Source: CAYQDB01 sp964416195
GTDB lineage: Bacteria; Zixibacteria; MSB-5A5; GN15; FEB-12
DNA length: 56,202 nucleotides
Reading direction: 5' to 3'
Assembly (NCBI GenBank): GCA_964416195.1
Contig: CAYQDB010000016.1
Location: 1-56,202 of the forward strand
Part shown: one piece after another, positions 27,191-34,454 of the stretch
Layout: each line of letters starts with the position of its first letter
How positions within the stretch are numbered: position 1 is the stretch's first letter
The notes under the pieces: model-generated
Databases searched by the model: none
Told to the model about the DNA's origin: nothing
What the model saw: the letters and a program-made list of their open reading frames with translations, nothing else
Translations under genes and position numbers: made by a program

Positions 27191-28054
27191 TTATTTTTCC
27201 TCTGGCTCTTCACCTTTCAATTTCGCGATCTGCTTTTTCGCGTAGTCAATATCTTCCGACTGCGGGTAGTGCTTGATAAAATCCTCAAAGGCAGCAACAG
27301 CACCTGTGGTATCGCCCTTTTGCCTGTAGACAATCGCTCTCCAAATCTCGGCTTCTTCAGCGAAGTGCTTGCCCTCGAAATCCTTCATAATGGTTGTGAA
27401 TGCCACTGCCGCTGTGTCATACTCCTTAGCTCGACGGTGCATATCCGCCAGCGCCATACGGCTCTCCCCTGACAGTGAGTCAAGCGGATTGCCAGCGTCA
27501 ATGACCTTCCGAAACCAGACGGCGGCATCCTCACTTCCCTCTCGATACTTGTATTTCTCTGCAATCTCTATAAACATGGGCCGTTCAGGGTTTATCTGTG
27601 CTTTCTTGAGAAGATCAGCCAAGGTCCCGATTCCCTTCTGATAATTGCGCAGCTTGGCCAGGAAACGGTCAGGAGGCATATAGCCGACAATGCGATCCAC
27701 CTCGTCGCCGTTCTTGTCCACCATGACCAGCGTGGGAAAGGCTGATACGCGGTACTCCCGCTTGAGCGCCGTGTCTTCTTTGCCGTTTATTTTGGCTAAA
27801 ATCATTTCGTTTGTGAAAAAGTCGATGACTTTTTGATCCGTCAACACGACCGTGTCGAGCTCCTCGCACCACTTTCAGGTGCTGCTGTAGAAGTATATTA
27901 GGGCATCCTTCCCGCTTTCAGCCGCTTGGACTTTGGCCTGCGAAGCATCGATCAAGTATGACGCTTTGGCTACCTCGGTTGTGTCCTGGGCTACCGCCAA
28001 GGCAGCGCCAACGAGCATTGTTGCCAGTACGATCGCAATTCTAATCTTGTTCAT
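27191..28054 (-). CDS. Thioredoxin-fold TPR protein, predicted selenoprotein (UxxC), in-frame TGA
   Basis: 287-residue exported redox protein if the TGA at 27875-27877 is read as selenocysteine. The signal peptide is MNKIRIAIVLATMLVGAALA. Codon 60 is TGA and the reading frame continues on both sides with unbroken homology to thioredoxin-like proteins: ALIYFYSST-Sec-KWCEELDTVV, so Sec takes the place of the first Cys of a CxxC site. The cis-proline is in VSAFPTLVMVDKNGD. The rest (about 150-280) is helical TPR-like repeats, ending in a charged tail. A bSECIS-like hairpin follows the TGA. The gene sits in the accC-gcv operon between zinc-ribbon genes and gcvPB. Alternatives are a nonsense-mutated pseudogene or a sequencing error; the exact position of the TGA and the hairpin argue against both. 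The ribosome site is weak. Confidence 0.85.
27841..27858 (-). promoter_or_regulatory. Candidate bacterial SECIS element
   Basis: In the mRNA, 16 bases after the TGA, UCGACAC pairs with GUGUUGA (seven pairs, one G-U) around a GGUC tetraloop. The loop begins 23 bases after the UGA. Bacterial SECIS hairpins lie in the coding sequence just after the Sec codon and carry G residues at the start of the apical loop (GGU in E. coli formate dehydrogenase mRNAs). Sequence, spacing and loop all fit, though SECIS elements vary between phyla. Confidence 0.7.
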
Positions 28055-28093
28055 AGGAGTTCTCTGTTTGTACACGTTGTGATTCTATCATTA

Positions 28094-28471
28094 TCATTCC
28101 AATCCAATCAGATCATCGCCCAGCACCGCCTCAAGGATCAGAGCCGCTGCTTCACGATATTCCCGCGGGACCATGACAACATTCCCCCGAGTAAGTGAAG
28201 GCATAAGTCCCGACTGGAAATCCATTCCCCTTCCGTAAGCGCTAAAATTCGAAGAGAGTACAAGCGATGGGATGTTGCTGGAATCAAGCGAACCCTTGGC
28301 AATCTCCGCTTTCATTTCACTGGCGACGCTGCCGACAGCAACCCAGTCACGGTCAGGCGTCATGGCGGCGGTCTTCTCCGGCGGAAGCTGATCGACAAGG
28401 GGCTCATTGCAGTCCGGACAGATCAGCACTCCGATCTCATACTCATACCGACATTTTGGACAATAGGCCAC
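28094..28471 (-). CDS. Zinc-ribbon DUF2007-like protein
   Basis: 125-residue protein. An N-terminal zinc ribbon with two Cys pairs (YCPKCRYEY and CPDCNEP) precedes a DUF2007-like ferredoxin-fold part (DWVAVGSVASEMKAEIAKGSL...IPSLVLSS, ending in a conserved VMVPREYREAA). DUF2007 is called a putative signal-transducing domain; its role is unknown. The GTG start has GGAAGGAG upstream and follows directly on the stop of its tandem paralogue at 28472. Located in the glycine cleavage operon. Confidence 0.75.
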   Translation of the reverse strand: MAYCPKCRYEYEIGVLICPDCNEPLVDQLPPEKTAAMTPDRDWVAVGSVASEMKAEIAKGSLDSSNIPSLVLSSNFSAYGRGMDFQSGLMPSLTRGNVVMVPREYREAAALILEAVLGDDLIGLE

Positions 28472-28816
28472 CTAGCTCTCCTTCCTGTGCCATTTATCGC
28501 CAATGGTCATATTCAAGATTTCTATTGCCTCTTCGCGGTAGGCAAGTTGGACCGATATTTCAAAGGGGGCCGATTTCGAGTTATAGAAAGGACGCAAAGG
28601 CAGCCCAATATCGCCGAAAAAACCATCTTTGGAAATAACCACAGCAGGGATGTCATACGAGTCCAGTGTTTCCTTGGCAAAGTCAGCATACAGCTTGTTC
28701 TCAATCGTACCCAGTACAACCCAGTCCTTTCCTCCGGCATCGGTCAGGTCGTGGCCGCAGTAATAACATTCGGTGACGCCTTCAGGCAGCTCTCTGTTAC
28801 ATTCGGGACAAAACAC
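28472..28816 (-). CDS. Zinc-ribbon DUF2007-like protein, tandem paralogue
   Basis: 114-residue paralogue of the next gene: zinc ribbon FCPECNREL and CYYCGHD, then DWVVLGTIENKLYADFAKETLDS and the DUF2007 core IPAVVISKDG with the AYREEA end. The GTG start overlaps the 3' end of gcvPA by 20 bases, which implies translational coupling. The pair may act as accessory or sensory proteins for the operon, but nothing direct shows this. Confidence 0.75.
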   Translation of the reverse strand: MFCPECNRELPEGVTECYYCGHDLTDAGGKDWVVLGTIENKLYADFAKETLDSYDIPAVVISKDGFFGDIGLPLRPFYNSKSAPFEISVQLAYREEAIEILNMTIGDKWHRKES

Positions 28817-30152
28817 CGCTGGATGTCAACTCCTTCAAACCCTCGACTAATCTGGCGATCTCTTCCTCCGTTCGTTTCTCAGTGAGGGCCACAATTAAAC
28901 AGTCATCCATATTCTTGTACCACCTGCCGGCATTAACACCCGGAAGAATCTGTCGTTCAACCATTGGCAGGATCAACTGTCGGGAGGGGACTGGAGTTCG
29001 CACTGCAAACTCACGGACAAAAGGGCCTTCGAAGTACGGTTGGAAGCCCTCGAGCTGAAATAACGCCGTGGCTGTTTGCTGCGCCTTTTCCGCCGAAAGT
29101 AGCGCTACTCTCTTTAGACCCGTCTTCCCAAGCAGCGTCATGTACACTGAAGCGGCGGTAGCACACAGGGCCTGATTGGTACAGATATTTGAGGTGGCTT
29201 TCCCCCGGCGAATATGCTGTTCCCGCGTCTGCAACACAAGGACAAATCCGGTCTTCCCATCGACATCGGTGGTGCGTCCGGCAATACGTCCCGGCATGCT
29301 GCGCACCAGCTCTCTTTTTGCCGCAATAAATCCCAGCAGGGGACCCCCAAATGAAAGCGGCAATCCCAAAGGCTGGCCTTCGCCGACCACGATGTCGGCG
29401 CCATACTCAGCGGGGGGTTTCAAGACTGCCTGAGCGATAGGATCAACGGATACGATCAGCTTTCCACCTACCTTGTGAATCATCTCGGAAACGATCTCAA
29501 CATCCTCTAACAACCCGAAGAAGTTGGGTTGGCTCACCAGCACGCAGGCGGTCTTACCGTCAATGATGTCTTCCAACCGTTCGAGGTCACAGCATCCCTC
29601 TTTCAAAGGCACTATCACCTGCCTGACATCACGGCCGGAGAGATAGGTCTTGATAACTTCGCGATAAAGCGGGCTGACCGTTTCGGCAATCACAACCTTG
29701 TTTCGCTTGGTAACCTTGGTTCCTATAACAGTTGCTTCCGCAGCGGCCGTGGCACCGTCGTACATGGAGGCATTGGCCACCTCCATACCGGTAAGGCGGC
29801 AGATGTGCGTCTGAAACTCGTAGATAACCTGCAGCGTCCCCTGAGAGACCTCAGGTTGGTAGGGGGTATAGGCAGTCATGAACTCCGGGCGGCTTATCAC
29901 GGTGTCCACCGCGGCCGGTATGAAATGGTCATACACTCCACCGCCGGCAAAGCAAACCAATCCTTCGCTGTTGTCCTTCGACAGTTCCTCAACCTCGCGC
30001 AGCAGTTCCATCTCCGAAAGCGCTGGTATATCGAGGGGACGCTTCAAGCGTAACTGGGCGGGAATGGCGCTCAGGAGTTCTTCGAAGTTTTCTACTCCTA
30101 TCCGTTGCAACATGGCCCGACGATCATCGTCGGTGTTTGATATGTATGGCAT
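28797..30152 (-). CDS. gcvPA: Glycine dehydrogenase (decarboxylating) subunit 1
   Basis: 451-residue subunit 1 of the split glycine decarboxylase, normal length for GcvPA. MPYISNTDDDRRAMLQRIG at the N-terminus is characteristic, as are TAYTPYQPEVSQGTLQ, GMEVANASMYDGATA and GEGQPLGLPLSFGGP. This half lacks the PLP lysine, which is in GcvPB. It lies 53 bases after gcvH and overlaps the first zinc-ribbon gene. No gcvT is present in the window, so the aminomethyltransferase must be encoded elsewhere. Confidence 0.96.
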   Translation of the reverse strand: MPYISNTDDDRRAMLQRIGVENFEELLSAIPAQLRLKRPLDIPALSEMELLREVEELSKDNSEGLVCFAGGGVYDHFIPAAVDTVISRPEFMTAYTPYQPEVSQGTLQVIYEFQTHICRLTGMEVANASMYDGATAAAEATVIGTKVTKRNKVVIAETVSPLYREVIKTYLSGRDVRQVIVPLKEGCCDLERLEDIIDGKTACVLVSQPNFFGLLEDVEIVSEMIHKVGGKLIVSVDPIAQAVLKPPAEYGADIVVGEGQPLGLPLSFGGPLLGFIAAKRELVRSMPGRIAGRTTDVDGKTGFVLVLQTREQHIRRGKATSNICTNQALCATAASVYMTLLGKTGLKRVALLSAEKAQQTATALFQLEGFQPYFEGPFVREFAVRTPVPSRQLILPMVERQILPGVNAGRWYKNMDDCLIVALTEKRTEEEIARLVEGLKELTSSGVLSRM

Positions 30153-30205
30153 AGCCGGTTCTTTAGCTTTCTTGCTTTACACTTTCAGCAGCCGCTCGCG
30201 CGGCC

Positions 30206-30586
30206 CTACTCGCCGATAATGCTCTTATAACTGACGGCATCCAGCAACTGTTCCATCTGGGCTGTCTCAGTTGTCTCAACCTTTATCATCCACCCGTCGC
30301 CGTAAGGGTCGCGATTGATGGCCATCGGGTCGTCGTCGAGAGCAGAATTTACTTCGATTATTTTGCCGCTCACTGGTGAGAACAACTCAGAAACCGCCTT
30401 GACCGCCTCGATGGTCCCGAACGGCTCCATTTGAGCCACAGCATCGCCTACGCCAGGCAACTCTATAAAGACGATATCACCAAGCTCACTTTGAGCGTAA
30501 TCGGTGATGCCGATGGTGGCAACATTGCCCTCGATTCTGACCCATTCATGTTCCTTGGTATAATTCAAATCAACAGGTATATCCAC
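30206..30586 (-). CDS. gcvH: Glycine cleavage system H protein
   Basis: 126-residue lipoyl carrier. The lipoylated lysine is Lys63 in GTIEAVKAVSEL; YTKEHEWVR and DPYGDGWMIKV are further signatures. It carries the aminomethyl group from the P-protein to the T-protein. The GTG start has GGAGGAGG nearby. It is only 15 bases downstream of accC, the position where a biotin carrier (accB) would be more usual. Confidence 0.97.
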   Translation of the reverse strand: MDIPVDLNYTKEHEWVRIEGNVATIGITDYAQSELGDIVFIELPGVGDAVAQMEPFGTIEAVKAVSELFSPVSGKIIEVNSALDDDPMAINRDPYGDGWMIKVETTETAQMEQLLDAVSYKSIIGE

Positions 30587-30601
30587 CCGAATCCTCCTCC
30601 G

Positions 30602-32074
30602 TTACTCGCTACTCCTTTTGCTCTCCACAATACTTGGAGCTTTATCCTCAGCTAAACTTTTAGTATCCTCTTCACCCGACCGCGCGATGGTCAGCGAACC
30701 ACTTATAGACTCAGTGACCTCGGACGATTTCCGAAAACGCGTCTCCAGAAAAGCAAGGTCATACCTACCTGCTATAAAGTCGGGATGGGCGAATATCTCC
30801 CGGTGAAAGGGGACCGTCGTCGGGACGCCTTCAACAATGAACTCATCGAGACAGTTCCTCATACGGATGACAGCTTCCTCACGCGTGCGGGCCCTGACGA
30901 TCAGCTTGGCAATCATGGAATCGTAATACGGCGGAATCAGGTAGCCCGTGTAGACAGCATGATCAACTCTCACCCCCGGTCCTCCGGGAATATGCAGGCC
31001 GGTGATCCTGCCCGGAGTTGGGCGAAAATCCTTTTCAACATCTTCGGCGTTGATCCGACATTCGATTGAAGCCCATCTTGGCTTCAACTCTTCCTGGCGG
31101 TAGGTGAGTTCTTCGCCCAGTGCCACTCGAAGCTGATCCTTGAGCAGATCAACTTCGTAGGCCTCCTCGGTGATAGGATGCTCCACCTGGATACGGGTGT
31201 TCATTTCCATGAAGTAGAAGTTACGCTTGTCATCAACGAGAAACTCGATGGTCCCCACCCCACGATAGTTGACCATTCTCGCCCCGAGTACCGCCGCCTC
31301 ACCCATGGTCCGGCGGAGCTCTTCCGTCATGAGAGGGGAAGGCGTTTCCTCAATGAGTTTCTGATGACGACGCTGGATGGAGCAGTCACGCTCGCCAAAG
31401 TGGAAGGAATTGCCGTGGGTATCTCCCACCAACTGAAACTCGATATGATGCGGGTTGACAATCACCTTCTCTAAATAGAGGTTGGGATTGCCGAAGGCAT
31501 TGGCGGCTTCCGTCGAGGCGATATGAAAACCTCGCTCCAACTCGGCCAGGTTGCAGCAGATACGCATCCCTTTTCCACCGCCACCGGCAACTGCCTTGAG
31601 CATCACAGGATAGCCGATCTCCTCGGCGATCTCACCCGCTTGCTCAAATGATAAGATCACCCCCTCAGAGCCCGGAATGACAGGCACTCCGGCCTTCTTC
31701 ATCAGTTCCTTGGCCTGAACCTTATCTCCCATCTGCCTGATCTGCTCCGGTGTTGGGCCGATAAAAACCAGACCGCACGACTCACAAACCTCGGCGAAGT
31801 CGGCATTCTCTGCCAGGAACCCATAGCCGGGATGAATAGCTCCGGCATTGGTCACCTCGGCGGCGGCAATGATGCGCTTGAAGTCGAGGTATGATTCATT
31901 CGGCGCAGGAGGCCCGATACACACATCCTCGTCAGCAAAACGGACATGGAGAGCGTCGCGGTCGGCCTCGGAGTAAACAGCCACAGTGGCCAGACCCAAT
32001 TCGCGGCAAGCCCGTATTATCCGAAGAGCTATCTCACCACGATTGGCAATGAGAACTTTCTTAAACAACCTCAA
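30602..32074 (-). CDS. accC: Biotin carboxylase (acetyl-CoA carboxylase subunit)
   Basis: 490-residue ATP-grasp enzyme that carboxylates biotin on a carrier protein. LFKKVLIANRGEIALRIIRA, AVAGGGGKGMRICC and the catalytic MEMNTRIQVEHPITEE are all present. It is about 40 residues longer than the usual 447, with a polar tail from about 455 that has no known counterpart. The TTG at 32074 is a likely start, with GAGGA just upstream; a second TTG two codons later is possible. It is first in the operon with the gcv genes and no accB is adjacent, so the partner carrier is encoded elsewhere. A related acyl-CoA or pyruvate carboxylase role is possible. Confidence 0.9.
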   Translation of the reverse strand: MRLFKKVLIANRGEIALRIIRACRELGLATVAVYSEADRDALHVRFADEDVCIGPPAPNESYLDFKRIIAAAEVTNAGAIHPGYGFLAENADFAEVCESCGLVFIGPTPEQIRQMGDKVQAKELMKKAGVPVIPGSEGVILSFEQAGEIAEEIGYPVMLKAVAGGGGKGMRICCNLAELERGFHIASTEAANAFGNPNLYLEKVIVNPHHIEFQLVGDTHGNSFHFGERDCSIQRRHQKLIEETPSPLMTEELRRTMGEAAVLGARMVNYRGVGTIEFLVDDKRNFYFMEMNTRIQVEHPITEEAYEVDLLKDQLRVALGEELTYRQEELKPRWASIECRINAEDVEKDFRPTPGRITGLHIPGGPGVRVDHAVYTGYLIPPYYDSMIAKLIVRARTREEAVIRMRNCLDEFIVEGVPTTVPFHREIFAHPDFIAGRYDLAFLETRFRKSSEVTESISGSLTIARSGEEDTKSLAEDKAPSIVESKRSSE

Positions 32075-32126
32075 TCCTCACGTGACACAGGTACCAGGTT
32101 ACAAACAAGGCTCCCAACATATTGAC

Positions 32127-32168
32127 AGAGCCGACAACTAATATACATAAAAGAGCCGACAATGACAA
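32127..32168 (-). promoter_or_regulatory. Promoter of the accC-gcv operon with direct repeats
   Basis: On the minus strand -35 TTGTCA (32168-32163), a 17-base spacer, and -10 TATATT (32145-32140). Two identical 11-mers (plus strand AGAGCCGACAA at 32127-32137 and 32152-32162) lie on either side of the -10 box, 25 bases apart, and could be a regulator's sites. The leader to the accC start is about 60 bases. Confidence 0.6.
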
Positions 32169-32309
32169 CAACAAAGGCTCCAATCGAAGGGATTTCAGAC
32201 CGCACTTAGGGGCGTAACCTACCGTAATTAAATTGGTTCGGCACGGAGACATTGTCAATCTCCGGGGCTTTACGTTACCCAATTCCGGGGTAATCTCACC
32301 TGGGCGATG

Positions 32310-32339
32310 TTGACAACAAACGATACGTTGTCTATCGTT
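32310..32339 (+). promoter_or_regulatory. Promoter with overlapping dyad, upstream of the AhpD-like gene
   Basis: TTGACA, 17-base spacer, TATCGT. A 7-bp inverted repeat AACGATA (32319-32325)/TATCGTT (32333-32339) covers the spacer and -10 region, as expected for an operator. The leader to the ATG at 32415 is about 70 bases. Confidence 0.55.
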
Positions 32340-32414
32340 CTCTGTGAGATAGCGTGAAAGCGGGCGGCGTGAGCCCGGGACGATAATACAGCATTTTTAA
32401 TCGAGGTGGTAATT

Positions 32415-32762
32415 ATGGAAGACATGAGAAAGATCTTCACTGAGGTCAATTTGAACCTGGAAAAGTTCTCTAAAGAGTTCCCTAAAGAAATGCTGGCCTT
32501 TAGCAGAATGATGGCGGCCATAGAAGCGCCCGGAGCGCTGGATGCAAAGCAGAAGGAGCTTATTGCCATAGCGTTGTCTATCTGCTCACACTGCAAGTGG
32601 TGCGTTGCATTCCATGTTGAGAAAGCTCTGGGGTGCGGCGCCACAAGGAAAGAAATCACGGAAGCAGGCTGGGTTGCTGTCCTAATGGGTGGCGGACCTG
32701 CTCTGATGTATTTCCAACTTCTTGAACAAGCCCTTGATGACTTCGAACAGAAAAAGGATTGA
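32415..32762 (+). CDS. AhpD-like carboxymuconolactone decarboxylase family protein
   Basis: 115-residue all-helical protein of the CMD/AhpD family. The redox signature CxxCxxxH is present as CKWCVAFH, within ALSICSHCKWCVAFHVEKAL. Proteins of this type act as thiol-disulfide hydroperoxidases or reductants, usually as oligomers; the exact partner is unknown. The ATG at 32415 is chosen because GAGGTGG lies before it. It has its own promoter with a dyad. A peroxide- or redox-responsive role is plausible. Its CKWC site resembles the UKWC site of the selenoprotein encoded nearby, although the folds differ. Confidence 0.85.
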   Translation: MEDMRKIFTEVNLNLEKFSKEFPKEMLAFSRMMAAIEAPGALDAKQKELIAIALSICSHCKWCVAFHVEKALGCGATRKEITEAGWVAVLMGGGPALMYFQLLEQALDDFEQKKD

Positions 32763-32837
32763 TGTATAAAGGCCAGACCCTAATCCCCGGCAATCTTCTA
32801 ACGGTAGCACCCCAGTAGAAGTTGCGACTACTGCTTC

Positions 32838-33224
32838 TTAGTCTGAGACCTTCGTTGAATCACCTGCGGCTGTTGTATCGACTTGCAACAGTTCCACTTC
32901 GATAGCGGATAGAGAATCTAAGTACTGACTTACCAGCTTAGCAAACAGATCGTACTCCTCAGGGTGGTTCTTGTACCGGCTCAGGTAATCCTGTATACGC
33001 TCTCTGGAAAGATGGCAGGCTTCCAGCACAGAATCACGGTAGGCTGTGAACCGCTCCGGGTCGTGACGGAACTTAGCGCTCGCGATCCATACCTGCGCTG
33101 TAGCAAGAGCATGTTTCGCAGCTTGCTCACGCTGGCGTTCTGCTGTCGTTCGCTTGTAGATGGGGTAGCCAAGTACAATGACTAATAACAGGATGAACAG
33201 TATCAGCCGTCTGACCCAGAGCAA
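32838..33224 (-). CDS. Membrane-anchored small protein of unknown function
   Basis: About 128 residues: one N-terminal membrane helix (LILFILLLVIVLGYPIY, residues 7-23), then a charged, mainly helical region with many Arg, Glu and Tyr (RERIQDYLSRYKNHPEEYDL), then an acidic Ser/Thr tail. The TTG start at 33224 has no clear ribosome site and the true start may be a few codons in. No family recognised. Lies alone between the AhpD-like gene and ispG. Confidence 0.55.
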   Translation of the reverse strand: MLWVRRLILFILLLVIVLGYPIYKRTTAERQREQAAKHALATAQVWIASAKFRHDPERFTAYRDSVLEACHLSRERIQDYLSRYKNHPEEYDLFAKLVSQYLDSLSAIEVELLQVDTTAAGDSTKVSD

Positions 33225-33306
33225 AATAGCACCAACTTTCCATTGCCTGAAGATGTAAGACGTTGTAAACTATTGGGCTTTTGGGAACAGGTCAAGAAGA
33301 TACGAC

Positions 33307-34395
33307 ATGGAACTTCACTATCCCCCAAGACGGCGTAAGAGCCGGGTTGTTAAAGTCGGCGAGGTGTTGATCGGTGGCGGATTCCCGATCTCGATCCAGT
33401 CTATGACGACATCGGACACCCGGGATGTTGAAGCGACTGTCACGCAGGTCAACCAGCTCTTTGACGCCGGCTGCGATATTGTGCGGCTTTCAGTGCTAAA
33501 TCATAGCGCTGCCGAACGGTTGGCCGATATCCGAGCACATGTTTCCAAGCCGCTGGTGGCTGATATCCATTTCCAGTACCTGCTTGCTCTGAAGGCCATC
33601 GAAGCGGGGTTTGACAAGATTCGCATTAATCCTGGCAATATCGGGGCGGAGTGGAAGGTCCGCGAGGTTGCCAAAGCAGCCAGGGAGGCTGAGGTGCCCA
33701 TTCGGATTGGCGTCAATTCCGGTTCTCTACCAAAAGACCTGCTGAAGGAGTACGGGCACGATGATCCCGAAGCTTTTGTGCAGGCAGCCCTCAGAGAAGC
33801 GGAAATCCTTGAAGACATGGACTTCTACGACATCATCATCTCCGTCAAATCGACCAACACCGCCACCGCCTTCTGGGCCTATCACATGCTCGCCGAGCAA
33901 TGCGATTACCCTCTCCATGTCGGAATCACCGAGGCCGGTATCCTTGAAATGGGAACCATCAAGTCGTCGGTGGGCATAGGAGCCATCCTTCTGACTGGTG
34001 TGGGCGACACGATCCGCGTTTCCCTAACCGCCGACCCCGTTCATGAAGTGCGCGTAGCCAAACAGATACTTGCCTCCTGCGAACTCCGCAAGGAAGGGGT
34101 CGAGGTAATATCGTGTCCCACCTGCGGGCGCTGCCAGATAGACCTGATTCCGTTGGCGGAGTCCATCTCCAAAAAGACAGAGCATATCAAAACGCCTCTC
34201 AAGGTGGCTGTGATGGGGTGTACGGTCAACGGCCCCGGCGAGGCGGCTGCGGCTGATGTCGGCATTGCCGGCGGCGAAGGCAAAGGGCTTCTCATCAAAA
34301 AGGGTCAGATCATCAAGCAAGTTAAGGAAACCGACCTGGAGAGAGCGCTCCTCGATGAAATCGAAGCCATGACTGGAGAAAAAATCCCCCGGTAG
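33307..34395 (+). CDS. ispG: 4-hydroxy-3-methylbut-2-enyl diphosphate synthase (GcpE)
   Basis: 362-residue iron-sulfur enzyme of the MEP isoprenoid pathway, converting MEcPP to HMBPP. The [4Fe-4S] ligands are in SCPTCGRCQ (from about 268) and GCTVNGPGE (about 303). The N-terminal TIM-barrel part includes IQSMTTSDTRDVEATV and INPGNIG. Length is that of the short bacterial form without an inserted domain. The ATG at 33307 follows AAGAAG. No other MEP genes are adjacent. Confidence 0.97.
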   Translation: MELHYPPRRRKSRVVKVGEVLIGGGFPISIQSMTTSDTRDVEATVTQVNQLFDAGCDIVRLSVLNHSAAERLADIRAHVSKPLVADIHFQYLLALKAIEAGFDKIRINPGNIGAEWKVREVAKAAREAEVPIRIGVNSGSLPKDLLKEYGHDDPEAFVQAALREAEILEDMDFYDIIISVKSTNTATAFWAYHMLAEQCDYPLHVGITEAGILEMGTIKSSVGIGAILLTGVGDTIRVSLTADPVHEVRVAKQILASCELRKEGVEVISCPTCGRCQIDLIPLAESISKKTEHIKTPLKVAVMGCTVNGPGEAAAADVGIAGGEGKGLLIKKGQIIKQVKETDLERALLDEIEAMTGEKIPR

Positions 34396-34454
34396 CCATG
34401 TCGGGGCACACCGCATCAACCAGGCATACCCTGCGGCTACAACAGCAAGATTCT

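Noticed and set aside
27875..28075. The stop at 27875 read as the end of a short gene, with a separate gene at 27191-27847
   Set aside because: The two frames are the same frame, joined by one TGA exactly at the redox site and with active-site residues KWC just after it that neither short gene would contain. Selenocysteine explains all of this.
32075..32300. Glycine riboswitch before the accC-gcv operon
   Set aside because: The leader from the predicted promoter is only about 60 bases, too short for the riboswitch, and no conserved glycine-aptamer core is visible.
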